Assembly: GCA_032718475.1 (NCBI GenBank)
Contig: JAUCBJ010003120.1
Span: forward strand, 1-64,000
Origin: Nemertoderma westbladi
Taxonomy: Eukaryota > Xenacoelomorpha > Nemertodermatida > Nemertodermatidae
Direction: 5' to 3'
DNA length: 64,000 nt
A program made the position numbers and the translations under genes. How positions within the stretch are numbered: position 1 is the first letter of the stretch; each line of letters starts with the position of its first letter. The notes beneath the pieces are model-generated. The model saw only the letters and a list, made by a program, of their open reading frames with translations. It searched no databases and was not told where the DNA came from. Below, piece by piece: positions 1 through 52,742 of this stretch.

Positions 1-435
1 AAAGTGAATAGATTCTCCCGTCTCATTGATTTTAATCAGTTTAAGCTGAATCTTGCCATATATTCTGGACCACATGCTGCGTCTTTGTGGGGGGGGGGGG
101 GGGGGGGGGGGAGATTTAATCGGTCTGCCGCTATACGACGAAATGTCTGAAAGTGAGATCCGTCTCTCATTTCGTTATCCGTTATTCAAGATGAAACTTG
201 GCCGATGTACGTATGTACTATTCATCCATAGGCTGTGTCTTTGTGGGGCTGGAGACCCTAATCCATCTTCAGTTCTCACTATACCGCTAGAGTCAGAAAT
301 GTCTGAATAGAAATGAAAGAGGTAAAAAGTGATTAGGCGAAATCTGCTTAAAATTTGCTAATACAGTAATACTTTCGAATTAGTACTTAAATTAAATTTA
401 AGTCACGTGCTGCGCGAAGGCCCCACTTCGTGTTT
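1..435 (+). repeat. Fragment of a dispersed repeat family, with a poly-G tract
   Basis: This stretch resembles the tandem family at 34290-35850. It shares phrases such as a run on 'TTTAAGCTGAA', a 'TACTAGACCA'-like segment, and the 'CGCTAGAG' and 'GAAATGTCTGAA' words. A pure G tract of about 20 bases lies near 89-110. The segment near 403-434 (CACGTGCTGCGCGAAGG, then CCCCACTTCGTG) recurs almost unchanged at 35846-35878, so both copies end at the same boundary. The short open frame through the G tract is not considered coding. Confidence 0.7.
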
Positions 436-577
436 CTTTTATGTCTAGTCGAGATTTATCGAGTTTTTCGGTCAATCAGAGCGTCCTAATCATAGACCCC
501 GGCCCTGCAGGGTAGTGGCCCAACCAGGGTGTTGAGACTAAGGTGAGTGATGCTCCTAGCGAGTATGGGCGAGATTC
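436..577 (+). repeat. Tandem unit of about 145 bp, left of the foldback element
   Basis: The unit starts near TTCTAGTCGAGATTTATCG and contains CAATCAGAGCGTCC and GTGTTGAGACTAAGGTGAG. Two further direct copies occur at 4232-4375 and 4380-4450. The foldback element at 578-4222 has therefore inserted inside a small tandem array of this unit. No coding potential is seen. Confidence 0.75.
569..577. other. Left 9-bp target-site duplication (GCGAGATTC)
   Basis: GCGAGATTC lies directly before the terminal inverted repeat that starts GGGTGTAAACG at 578. The same nine bases lie directly after the other end, at 4223-4231. The uninterrupted junction between the neighbouring tandem units (about 4366-4385) has only one, slightly diverged copy, as expected of an empty site. 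Confidence 0.8.
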
Positions 578-594
578 GGGTGTAAACGTTAAGC

Positions 595-1385
595 AGACAG
601 TGGTGCAGATAGTGGTGCATACAGTGGTGCAGACAGTGGTGCAGGCAGTGGTGCAGACAGTGGTGCAGACACTGGTGCAGACAGTGGTGCAGACAGTGGT
701 GCATGCAGTGGTGCAGACAGTGGTGCAGACACTGTGATGCAGACACTGGTGCAGACAGTGGTGCAGACACTGGTGCAGACACTGGTGCAGACAGTGGTGC
801 AGACACCTGGTGCAGACAGTGGTGCAGACAGTGGTGCAGATAATTGTGCAGACAGTGATGCACACAGTGGTGCAGACAGTGGTGCAGATAATTGTGCAGA
901 CAGTGATGCCGACAGTGGTGCAGACAGTAGTACAGCTAATTGTGCTGACAGGGATGCAGACAGTGGTGCAGACAGTGGTGCAGACACTGGTGCAGACACT
1001 GGTGCAGACACTGGTGCAGACACTGGTGCAGGCACTGGTGCAGACACTGGTACAGACACTGGTGCAGACAGTGGTGCAGACAGTGGTGCAGACACTGGTG
1101 CAGACAGTGGTGCAGACAGTGGTGCAGACACTGGTGCAGACACTGGTGCAGACACTGGTGCAGACACTGGTGCAGACACTGGTGCAGACGATGGTGCAGA
1201 CAGTGGTGCAGACACTGGTGCAGACACTGGTGCAGACAGTGGTGCAGACACCTGGTGCAGACACCTGGTGCAGACACTGGTGCAGACAGTGGTGCAGACA
1301 GTGGTGCAGACACTGGTGCAGACAGTCGTGCAGACACTGGTGCAGATAGTGATGCAGACTGTGGTGCAGACACTGGTGCAGAGAG
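595..1385 (+). repeat. 12-bp minisatellite, left foldback arm
   Basis: Tandem copies of GCAGACAGTGGT or GCAGACACTGGT, about 66 units. Most variation is at one base (AGT against ACT), with scattered decayed units near 840-960. Because the unit length is a multiple of three, several frames stay open by chance. Those frames are low-complexity and are not genes. Confidence 0.95.
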
Positions 1386-1734
1386 TAAAGGGGCGAGCAG
1401 GTTAGTAAAGGAGCAGTTTAGTAAAGGAGCAGGTTTCAGAGGAGTTTTGGGGGAACCAAAACAATATACGTTATTTTATATGAAAACGGGAATACCGATT
1501 ATTTACATTCGTACACACCACTTATAATTATTTGTAATTAGGGCACATTCACCTCCACGCACCCCGACTTGTACTACATACTGACATACGTCCTCCCTAC
1601 TTCATGTAGAACCTTTCAGTAGGTACTCGCATATTTGTAGATAATAAAGTCTATGATAAAATATAATATAATAGTGCCTGGTGGTATTGTGTTTTGTGGT
1701 ACTCTGGTATTTCAGTACTTTCACCAGGTATCTG
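1386..1734. other. Unique loop of the foldback element
   Basis: About 350 bp of non-repetitive sequence between the two inverted arrays. It begins with three imperfect copies of GTAAAGGAGCAG-like sequence (1385-1430) and is otherwise AT-rich. No open frame of note and no transposase motif were seen. Confidence 0.6.
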
Positions 1735-4207
1735 CCCGAGTGTCTGCACCACTGTCTGCACCAGTGTCTGCACCAGTGTCTGCACCACTGTCTGCACCAG
1801 TGTCTGCACCACTGTCTGCACCAGTGTCTGCACCACTGTCTGCACCAGTGTCTGCACCACGTGTCTGCACCAGTGTCTGCACCACTGTCTGCACCAGTGT
1901 CTGCACCAGTGTCTGCACCACTGTCTGCACCAGTGTCTGCACCAGTGTCTGCACCAGTATCTGCATCACTGTCTGCACCACTGTCTGCACCAGTGTCTGC
2001 ACACTGTCTGCACCAGTGTCTGCACCAGTGTCTGCACCACTGTCTGCACCACTGTCTGCACCACTGTCTGCACCAGTGTCTGCACTACTGTCTGCACCAG
2101 TGTCTGCACCAGTGTCTGCACCACTGTCTGCACCACTGTCTGCACCACTGTCTGCACCAGTGTCTGCACTACTGTCTGCACCAGTGTCTGCACCAGTATC
2201 TGCACCACTGTCTGCACCACTGTCTGCACCAGTGTCTGCACCACTGTCTGCACCAGTGTCTGCACTACTGTCTGCACCAGTGTCTGCACCAGTGTCTGCA
2301 CCACTGTCTGCACCACTGTCTGCACCACTGTCTGCACCAGTGTCTGCACTACTGTCTGCACCAGTGTCTGCACCAGTGTCTGCACCACTGTCTGCACCAC
2401 TGTCTGCACCAGTGTCTGCACCACTGTCTGCACCAGTGTCTGCACCAGTATCTGCACCACTGTCTGCACCACTGTCTGCACCACTGTCTGCACCAGTGTC
2501 TGCACTACTGTCTGCACCAGTGTCTGCACCAGTGTCTGCACCACTGTCTGCACCACTGTCTGCACCACTGTCTGCACCAGTGTCTGCACCACTGTCTGCA
2601 CCAGTGTCTGCACCACTGTCTGCACCAGTGTCTGCACCACTGTCTGCACCACTGTCTGCACCACTGTCTGCACCACTGTCTGCACCACTGTCTGCACCAG
2701 TGTCTGCACTACTGTCTGCACCACTGTCTGCACCACTGTCTGCACCAGTGTCTGCACTACTGTCTGCACCACTGTCTGCACCACTGTCTGCACCACTGTC
2801 TGCACCAGTGTCTGCACCACTGTCTGCACCACTGTCTGCACCACTGTCTGCACCAGTGTCTGCACTACTGTCTGCACCACTGTCTGCACCACTGTCTGCA
2901 CCACTGTCTGCACCAGTGTCTGCACCACTGTCTGCACCACTGTCTGCACCACTGTCTGCACCAGTGTCTGCACTACTGTCTGCACCACTGTCTGCACCAC
3001 TGTCTGCACCACTGTCTGCACTACTGTCTGCACCACTGTCTGCACCAGTGTCTGCACCACTGTCTGCACCACTGTCTGCACCACTGTCTGCACCACTGTC
3101 TGCACCACTGTCTGCACCACTGTCTGCACCACTGTCTGCACCACTGTCTGCACCAGTGTCTGCACCACTGTCAGCACCAGTGTCTGCACCACTGTCTGCA
3201 CCACTGTCTGCACCAGTGTCTGCACCACTGTCTGCACCAGTGTCTGCACTACTGTCTGCACCAGTGTCTGCACCAGTGTCTGCACCACTGTCTGCACTAC
3301 TGTCTGCACCACTGTCTGCACCAGTGTCTGCACCACTGTCTGCACCACTGTCTGCACCACTGTCTGCACCACTGTCTGCACCACTGTCTGCACCACTGTC
3401 TGCACCACTGTCTGCACCACTGTCTGCACCACTGTCTGTACTACTGTCTGCACCACTGTCTGCACCACTGTCTGCACCAGTGTCTGCACCACTGTCTGCA
3501 CCACTGTCTGCACTACTGTCTGCACCAGTGTCTGCACTACTGTCTGCACCACTGTCTGCACCAGTGTCTGCACCAGTGTCTGCACCACTGTCTGCACCAC
3601 TGTCTGCACCACTGTCTGCACCACTGTCTGCACTACTGTCTGCACCACTGTCTGCACCAGTGTCTGCACCACTGTCTGCACTACTGTCTGCACCACTGTC
3701 TGCACCAGTGTCTGCACCACTGTCTGCACCACTGTCTGCACCACTGTCTGCACCACTGTCTGCACCACTGTCTGCACCACTGTCTGCACCAGTGTCTGCA
3801 CCACTGTCAGCACCAGAGTCTGCACCAGTGTCTGCACCAGTGTCTGCACCACTGTCTGCACCAGTGTCTGCACTACTGTCTGCACCAGTGTCTGCACCAG
3901 TGTCTGCACCACTGTCTGCACTACTGTCTGCACCACTGTCTGCACCAGTGTCTGCACCACTGTCTGCACCACTGTCTGCACCACTGTCTGCACCACTGTC
4001 TGCACCACTGTCTGCACCACTGTCTGCACCACTGTCTGCACCACTGCCTGCACCACTGTCTGCACCACTGTCTGCACCAGTGTCTGCACCACTGTCTGCA
4101 CCACTGTCTGCACTACTGTCTGCACCAGTGTCTGCACTACTGTCTGCACCAGTGTCTACACCAGTGTCTGCACCAGTGTCTGCACTACTGTCTGCACCAG
4201 TGTCTGC
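1735..4207 (-). repeat. 12-bp minisatellite, right foldback arm (inverted)
   Basis: About 206 copies of the reverse complement of the left-arm unit (TGTCTGCACCAC or TGTCTGCACCAG). The array is far more homogeneous than the left arm. Blocks recur in a fixed order (for example, an ACTACTG variant spaced regularly from 2080 to 2900), which points to recent amplification of multi-unit blocks. Open frames of 720-880 codons across it on both strands are by-products of the repeat. Confidence 0.95.
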
Positions 4208-4222
4208 TTAACGTTTACACCC

Positions 4223-4231
4223 GCGAGATTC
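4223..4231. other. Right 9-bp target-site duplication (GCGAGATTC)
   Basis: Identical to 569-577. It follows the right terminal inverted repeat directly. Confidence 0.8.
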
Positions 4232-4450
4232 GTATAATTCTAGTCGACATTTATCGCGTTTCAGTTTCGGCCAATCAGAGCGTCCCAATTGTAGACCCCC
4301 AGTCCAACCGGGTCGTGGCCCAATCAGGGTGTTGAGACTAAGGTGAGGGATGTTGCTAGCTATTAGGGACGAGTTTCGTTTAATTCTAGTCGATATTTAT
4401 CGAGTTTCAGTTTCGGCCAATCAGAGCGTCCCATTCGTAGACCCATGCCC
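4232..4450 (+). repeat. Tandem units of about 145 bp, right of the foldback element
   Basis: One full unit (to about 4375) and a second partial unit (4380-4450), both direct copies of 436-577. Each holds TTCTAGTCG, ATTTATCG, CAATCAGAGCGTCCCA and GTAGACCC. Their mutual junction near 4366-4385 is the paralogous empty site for the foldback insertion. Confidence 0.75.
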
Positions 4451-5100
4451 CTTGGTTCTGATAATTAGTTAGTGACCTTACATTTGTGGCCTATGTATCT
4501 ATGGTCAAAAAATTAGGAAAATCGTTAGAGCCGTTTTAAATTTGATCACTCACTCACTCCCAGTCATTGTCAACACGGTTTTATTTATACTGTAGGTATG
4601 ATTCCCTACAGAAAGTAACCTAGCGGTTCCTAATTAGCTACGGCATCCCTTTCTATAATTAAGTTAATATTTTTGCAGTAGTTATAGGCGACATACATTG
4701 CTCTAAACCGTCCGCTTATATTATGTATTTTCGGCGCGAATTTTTTATTTAAATTCAAACCTTGCAGTTAGCAACATTTTGGCCAAATTTTGTACATTAT
4801 TACTGGCTGATGATTTTGTGTAAAAATCGAAACGTTTAACTAATATAGAACTTTTGCATTGTTTCATTTGTTTTTTTCATTTGATTTCATTGTTTTTACG
4901 CACTGTAAATATATTATTACCGGAAGATTATCGCGCTTGATCTTTCATACTTTCATTGCGTTTCCATAAATCGATTCCACTTAATATATATATTTTTCTG
5001 CGCTTTTTTTATTTGTTTCTAATACAAAAAAATAAAAATAAAATAATTGACATTATATAATAATTTATTTCCATTATTTATATATTTGCGTTTTTTTTAG
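4451..5100. other. AT-rich intron end, no gene seen
   Basis: AT-rich sequence leading to a T-rich tract and an AG at 5099-5100, the acceptor of the first RS-rich-gene exon in the window. No upstream exon of that gene could be recognised here. Confidence 0.6.
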
Positions 5101-46710
<41,610 letters not shown>

Positions 46711-46756
46711 GCAATCGTTGCTAGGTCATTGAGTGGGAGTGTGTGGTTGCTATGGG

Positions 46757-46762
46757 AATAAA
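46757..46762 (+). promoter_or_regulatory. Polyadenylation signal of the RS-rich gene
   Basis: AATAAA 47 bp after the stop codon, in TATGGGAATAAATTTTGG. The sequence beyond is AT-rich. Confidence 0.65.
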
Positions 46763-47334
46763 TTTTGGAGACTATAGTCAGATTCACCATCATTAATAGT
46801 GTTAATTTGCAATATGTTTTTAAACTCATTGAATTGAATTAATCTACCGCTATTAATGTGAAGTTAATATTTTTATACTAAAGCTGTGCAATTATTAATT
46901 GTGTTTCTTTTCCTACTCTTCGATATTATATTATAAAATATATAATAAATTAATAATTTCATTATTTTGTGACGCGATGCGAAAAAGTCGTGAGAGACAG
47001 GTAACTTGCTATCTGAGAGTTGCACTTACTGACTTACCGGTACGGTTACACTTCTGACATTGGAGGTGACAGACTGACTGGGTGTAGCAATGTAGACCTA
47101 GCAGGTTAGGATCAATTATAATAAGCATGGCATAATTTCATATTTAGTATAAATTTATGAATAGCCACGTATTTTATTAACGAAAATAGGTCGGTAGGTT
47201 TGGTCTTCGCCTAGGTTGTAAAGCTGTAGGTACAGCGTACAGCACATTAGGTCATTTGTACGTTAATTCCAACGTGACATTAGATAGGTGTACTACTACT
47301 ACTAGGATCGGCATGCTGCATTGCAGCTGCATTT
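46763..47334. other. Intergenic sequence, nothing recognised
   Basis: AT-rich and without a plausible frame. It separates the end of the RS-rich gene from the LINE on the minus strand. Confidence 0.5.
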
Positions 47335-48657
47335 TTAAGAATGCTGTGCCGGCTTGTCGACAAAATTGCACCGCCACAACTCCCTATCACCCATGACAAT
47401 TGCTAGATCATCCGCATCTTCAAGGCCAGTGTCCTTTAAGATGCGTCTCAAGAAAGTCATGGGCTGTCCACCATGCTTATTCACTCCATGAGGCTGCCAA
47501 AGTACAAGATTATGCACTGGCTGGTCCTCACGGCGAAAGCAATGTCCTGCAAAGCGGAGGCGATTTTGTTCTAGTGTCAAGCTTGGGGGAACCAATGAGA
47601 CACCTCCAATGTTATATAGTGTCTGGTTGGAGATGTGTGCATTGTATTTGACACAATGAACCCGGCGTAGCATTCTTGTGAATGTGCCATCCAGAGATTT
47701 GGTGTCCTCAGCAGTTAGAGCCCAGCATGGAGTCCCATAGAGGAGTACTGGAACTACTGTTGCTCTAAATAATCGGACCTTAAGTTTTCGATTAATTCTC
47801 GGTGACTTCCAAATCCTGGAAAGCCTATTCAGGGCTGCCCATGCCTTTCCCTTACGTATTCGAAGGTCCTCATCTGACTTCTGGATCCATGATCCCAGGT
47901 AACAGAAGTCATCCACATGCTCAAGCATACCATCCTTTGAGCTTATGCTCATCCGGTCAGAGACTTGCTGAGGACTTTCAAAGTTAAATGTCAAAATCTT
48001 TTTGAAGTTAATAAAAAGACCAACACTAGAATCAGCCTGTTCTAATGAGCTGAGGAGCCGTTGGGCTCCCTCTAAGTGATTCTGAGAGTACTCCTAAGTC
48101 AGCAGCAAAGTCTAGATCAGTTAGGTACTTGGCAGGATTTCCTCGACTTCTGGAGCCAGTTGGTGGAGTTACCATCACCCTATCATCATTATGATGATCT
48201 AAGGACATGCGTAGCACATAGTCAACCACAATTATGAACAAGAATGGCGCAAGTGTGTCTACCTGGAGGACGCCCCATAACACTTCAAATGGTTCTGTGT
48301 CACCGTCAACAGTAGACACAAATGTTGTCGAACCATCGTATACTGATCTGATTGCTGCAATAATTTCATCAGGAATCCCATATAATGAAAGTATGGTGAA
48401 CAGACGAGAGCGAGAGACTGAATCAAAGGCCTTGAAGAAGTCAACAAAGATAACAGCCAGATGCCTGCCTTTCTTTTTTGATAACTCTTCAATTATCCTT
48501 ATAAGTGCCAGAATGGGCTCCATGGTCCCACCAGTATCTCAGGTGTAGGTCATGCCTTGTTAGGCCCTACAGTCCTAAAGTCTGGAGACTGTAAACATGT
48601 TCTATTGACTACTGATTTAGATGTGCTCCTTTCCCCAAGTTGATATTTAGCCATGAG
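47335..48657 (-). pseudogene. Decayed LINE, RT palm to C-terminus
   Basis: Minus-strand frames cover RT motif A (AVIFVDFFKAFDSVSR), motif B (GVLQVDTLAPFLF, where the usual GD is VD) and motif C (DLDFAADLGVLS). In motif C the catalytic FADD is FAAD, so it is inactive. After a frame shift near 48030 comes the C-terminal part (DDFCYLGSWIQKSDEDLR, FRATVVPVLLYGTPCWALT, LDGTFTRMLRRVHCV). It is the same family as 11846-12395 and 18512-18958. The BEL/Pao element inserted just beyond its upstream end. Confidence 0.85.
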
Positions 48658-48661
48658 GCGG
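48657..48661. other. Left 5-bp target duplication of the LTR element (GGCGG)
   Basis: GGCGG precedes the TGTAAAAG start of the left LTR. The same bases follow the right LTR at 61280-61284. Five base pairs is usual for BEL/Pao elements. Confidence 0.8.
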
Positions 48662-49902
48662 TGTAAAAGCTTCTGTGGGATATAACTGGCCCCTTTGCTT
48701 CGCAATCCAGTTTCCCCCCAGGCGCTGGAATACTCTAAAAGGCTCTCTAACTGTATATATATTCCCCTCGCCCGCAGGGTACCGTTATAGGTGTTTTAAC
48801 GGACATAAAAGTCATTCTTCTATATACGTGCTTTGGCGGACATGGTAAGGCAAAAAACCTGCAATGCACCAAATACCTTTACACGGCTTGGCCTTGATGA
48901 TTCAGATTGCGACATCTAGCAGCTGGTTGCTGGCATGGAAACAGCCATTGGACGCATGGTTCTTTGTTTGGCTTGAGCCAATCAGAGCGATTTTTTCTGT
49001 CGACGTGTAGATATTCGGTCGATCATACTAGGAGTGTTCAGTCTTACTGTTTTTTGTGATACTGTTGTGTCATTGCTATCTAAGCCAGAAACACCGGCTC
49101 TAGAGTTAATTCGTTTCATACTTTAGAAGAAACATTAGTAGGCTTAAATTATAGAGCGTATAACTGTTATCAGTGCATATCACTGTACATATCGGTTCAT
49201 ATCATATCTTAACCTACCGTCTTAATGCTGTTTACTGTTGTGTTTTGGTTGAATATTATTTGGAGAACATATATAAAGAACCCAAATTTCCCAATTTTCT
49301 TGATACACTACAGGTTAGAGAGGCGGGTTATATATAGCGATTGCGACTTATATTATTGTGGTTTGTAGTGAATTTAATGCTATTTGATAAGCCCTACATG
49401 AGTCAATTGCTGTTCGCTTTATATATGATAAAATTCATTGACGGTCGGCAAATTAATGAGCAGTATTGTGTGTTACCGGTAGTGTGCATGATTGTGACTG
49501 ATAACTAAGCATTTCCTAAAGAATGCGCCTTATACGTGAATCATAAGCCTTACCGACTTACCGTTGTGATTAGTATAAGTCATATCTCTGTTTATTTAGA
49601 TAGAGCGCCACGTCCTAAAGGAACTGTTAATATTTCCCGAAACTGAATAATATTAGTCAGAAATTATTTATTAACGATCAATCGAATAATACAGTAGGCT
49701 TCACTGCAATAATAATCTAAGCCCTCAGAATCCAGTCTCCCGGGTATATCCAGCGGGTGAATGGACGCGCACTAGGCTGGCTTCTGCTAATGTTGTGTTT
49801 ATTGGTATTAAATATTTGTCATCTTCTAAAGTATATTGATAAACCAAAAGACATATAAATTTTGGCAGGTTAAACTGCTAAAGGTCTTCAAAAGCGCGTA
49901 CA
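48662..49902 (+). repeat. Left LTR, 1,241 bp
   Basis: TG...CA type ends. It contains TATATATATT at about 48753-48763, a possible promoter element, and two near-neutral AT-rich halves. It is colinear with the right LTR at a fixed offset of 11,377. Confidence 0.93.
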
Positions 49903-50324
49903 ATAACAGTTATTGACTTTATTGCAGTAAGCAATAAAGTTGAAAGTACCGGTCGACCGGTAAACCTGAACCGGTACTTCTGTAGGTCAGTAGGCCCAAC
50001 TGCCAGAACCGGTACTGCCGTAGGTCCGTAGGTCCAACTGCCAGAACCGGTACTTCTGTAGGTCCGTAGGCCCAACTGTCCTAACCAGTACTTCCAGTAT
50101 AAGTACATTAGTATTATTCGATTTTGATTATTGTATACCGGTAGGTCTTAGTATTTAATCAGGGACTGCAGCCCTGGTTTTTTATTGAGATTTCACTTAT
50201 TTCTGTCGGTTTTATTTACAAGTAAGTTAATATTGAGCTGAAGACGTGTAAGTCTGCTCAGATTGTTCAGATAATTGTAGGCCGGACTGTTGTCGGATTG
50301 TTGTTGGGTTTGGAGAGATTACGG
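49903..50324 (+). other. Start of the BEL leader
   Basis: Follows the left LTR. It has several GTAGGTCCGTAGG and GAACCGGTACT words (49920-50100), a short imperfect repeat. No tRNA-complementary TGG start is seen right after the LTR. Confidence 0.5.
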
Positions 50325-51350
50325 CGTGTGTAGAGTTTGTCCGATAGAGCGCCAGTTAGTAAGTTGGGGCAGCCATTGCTGTAAGGTCAATCCCCTCTTA
50401 AAGAATAAGTCGTACTACCGTGTTAGAACGCATACTAACTAACGATTTTGGAATCTGCACATACTGTAGTTTATTTAGGCTTGACAGTATTCTGCCAGCG
50501 TTTAGGCCTGTGTTTGTTTGTGTAGTCTGTCCAGGTACCGTAATAGTTATTACTCAGATATTTTGTAGGCTGGATTGTTGTCTAGCTATTATTAGGTCTG
50601 AAGAGATTGCTGCGTGTGTAGAGTTTGTCCGATAGAGTGCCAGTTAGTAAGTTGGGGCAGCCATAGCTGTAAGGTCAATCCCCTCTTAAAGAATAAGTCG
50701 TACTACCGTGTTAGAACGCATACTAACTAACGATTTTGGAATCTGCACATACTGTAGTTTATTTAGGCTTGACAGTATTCTGCCAACGTTTTGGCCTGTG
50801 TTTGTTTGTGTGGTCTGTTCAGGTACCGTAATAGTTATTACTCAGATATTTTGTAGGCTGGATTGTTGTCTAGCTATTATTAGGTCTGAAGAGATTGCTG
50901 CGTGTGTAGAGTTTGTCCGATAGAGTGCCAGTTAGTAAGTTGGGGCAGCCATAGCTGTAAGGTCAATCCCCTCTTAAAGAATAAGTCGTACTACCGTGTT
51001 AGAACGCATACTAACTAACGATTTTGGAATCTGCACATACTGTAGTTTATTTAGGCTTGACAGTATTCTGCCAACGTTTTGGCCTGTGTTTGTTTGTGTG
51101 GTCTGTTCAGGTACCGTAATAGTTATTACTCAGATATTTTGTAGGCTGGATTGTTGTCTAGCTATTATTAGGTCTGAAGAGATTGCTGCGTGTGTAGAGT
51201 TTGTCCGATAGAGTGCCAGTTAGTAAGTTGGGGCAGCCATAGCTGTAAGGTCAATCCCCTCTTAAAGAATAAGTCGTACTACCGTGTTAGAACGCATACT
51301 AACTAACCATTTTGGAATCTACACATACTGTAGTTTACTTAGGCTTGGTG
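50325..51350 (+). repeat. 288-bp tandem repeat in the BEL leader, three and a half copies
   Basis: AGTTGGGGCAGCCAT recurs at 288-bp intervals (from 50362, 50650, 50938 and 51226). Copies two and three are almost identical; the first and last are more diverged. Each copy holds the same 71-codon frame, but that frame has no known motif and is probably incidental. Confidence 0.9.
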
Positions 51351-52742
51351 GTAGTCTGCCAGCGTTTGGTTTGTATTTCGTTTGAGTATTCTGTACGGGT
51401 AGCGTAATATTTATTATTCAGAGTTTATGCGATTATTCGCAACATTCATGTCCCCAAGTTTATTCCTACAGTAATTGTGTTTGTTACACATACCGTTATA
51501 GTTAAATTAACCCCGGTACTACACGGGCTGCTTGGCGTAGGTAAAGACTGGTGATTTGTGCACTGGTCACTCCAGCAGATGCCGTGGTTCTTTTAACTGT
51601 TCAAGTATATTTAACTACTGATTATTTGTTGTACCAGTACTTGTACCTAATTTAGGGTTTAGTGTACAGTGCTTTCCGAAAGTAATTAGTGTGTAGGCAG
51701 TATATTTGTGTTGTAAAGTGGTTAATAGGCACGTTGGATCTGGTAGTCCGCGGTAATTAACTTCTAGGTAGGAACACTCCGTGATACATAACGTAGTACC
51801 TATAGCGATACGGCTATAGGTCGTCAGGCGGTGGTATTTTCCTATCTGGACAGTGCAATATATTTACTACTACTTATTATTTTCAAATACCGTAGTACCC
51901 TGTCCGTTGTAATAACCAGAATTCTAACCCTTTGTTAGGCTGGTTTGTAGACTTCCTGTAAAATTACCCTAAAAATTTCGTACGTAATATTTTTGTTGTG
52001 TTTAATTAGAGATTTGATCTCACCCGTATTGTACGTAATTCGTAGATAAGTAACTTAGGCCAGTAGAATTATCTGTTTTAGTGTCTAATAAGTAGCACTT
52101 CACTGAGAGCGCACAGCTTCTGTGTAGTGACTCCCCCCAGAAATAATAACATTTATTTCAAATATTGACAAAACCCCTTTTTAAACGGGTATATATCTAT
52201 TATAAATCAACTCAAACGATTTATAAATAGTAGGCCTGCCATACAACAACTAGGTCTCAATATCAGTTGGACTACTGCTTAAATAACGGTAATAAAGTAA
52301 GTTAAAGTAACCAAGTAACCCTAAATATTCAGAAATTCAATTATTCTAAAATAATTGACATACCGGTATTTACCATAGGCTTATTATATTTATTTCTATA
52401 AATTTGAGCTGAAATCATACCGGTATTCTGTAATTAATTCTAGTTCATAATTATACTTATATATACTATAAGTGTAAGCTGCATACCGGTATTCACGATA
52501 GGCCTATTATATATTTATATATATTTGTGCTAAAATTATACCGGTACTCTGTGACAAACCTAGTCTGTAATAATACTTATATATATACTATAAGCATACC
52601 GGTATTCTAATATATTATATATATATCACGCTACACTGAGTAGCAGTATCGGTAATTAATTATTAGGCTAACAGTGATACGGAATTACTAGACTTACTTT
52701 AACTGTATTTATAGCCGTAGGCATTCAACTGTGTAAACAAAC
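51351..52742 (+). other. Rest of the BEL 5' leader
   Basis: AT-rich, with many TACCGGTA words and repeated TATATACTATAAG phrases (52330-52620). No frame. It leads to the gag ATG at 52743. Confidence 0.55.

Larger units (their letters stand above)
578..4222. mobile_element. Foldback-type DNA element with 12-bp-repeat arms
   Basis: The element has perfectly inverted ends: GGGTGTAAACGTTAAG at 578 and its complement ending at 4222. Each end runs straight into an array of a 12-bp unit, about 66 units in the left arm (595-1385) and about 206 inverted units in the right arm (1735-4207). A unique loop of about 350 bp (1386-1734) separates them. A 9-bp target duplication flanks it. Arms built of short tandem repeats plus a 9-bp duplication are the hallmarks of Foldback elements, which are placed near the Mutator superfamily. 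No transposase is visible, so it would be non-autonomous. The arm-length asymmetry suggests repeat expansion after insertion. That these ends define a transposon is inferred from structure alone. Confidence 0.8.

Noticed and set aside
476-1405. Open frames in the left foldback arm
   Set aside because: Same 12-bp repeat, low-complexity translations, no start or splice context.
1653-4335. Open frames of 720-884 codons on both strands
   Set aside because: All lie in the 12-bp minisatellite. The unit is a multiple of three without stops in most frames, so long frames arise automatically.
50420-51211. Three identical 71-codon frames in the BEL leader
   Set aside because: A consequence of the 288-bp repeat. 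No motif, and no reason to think they are translated.
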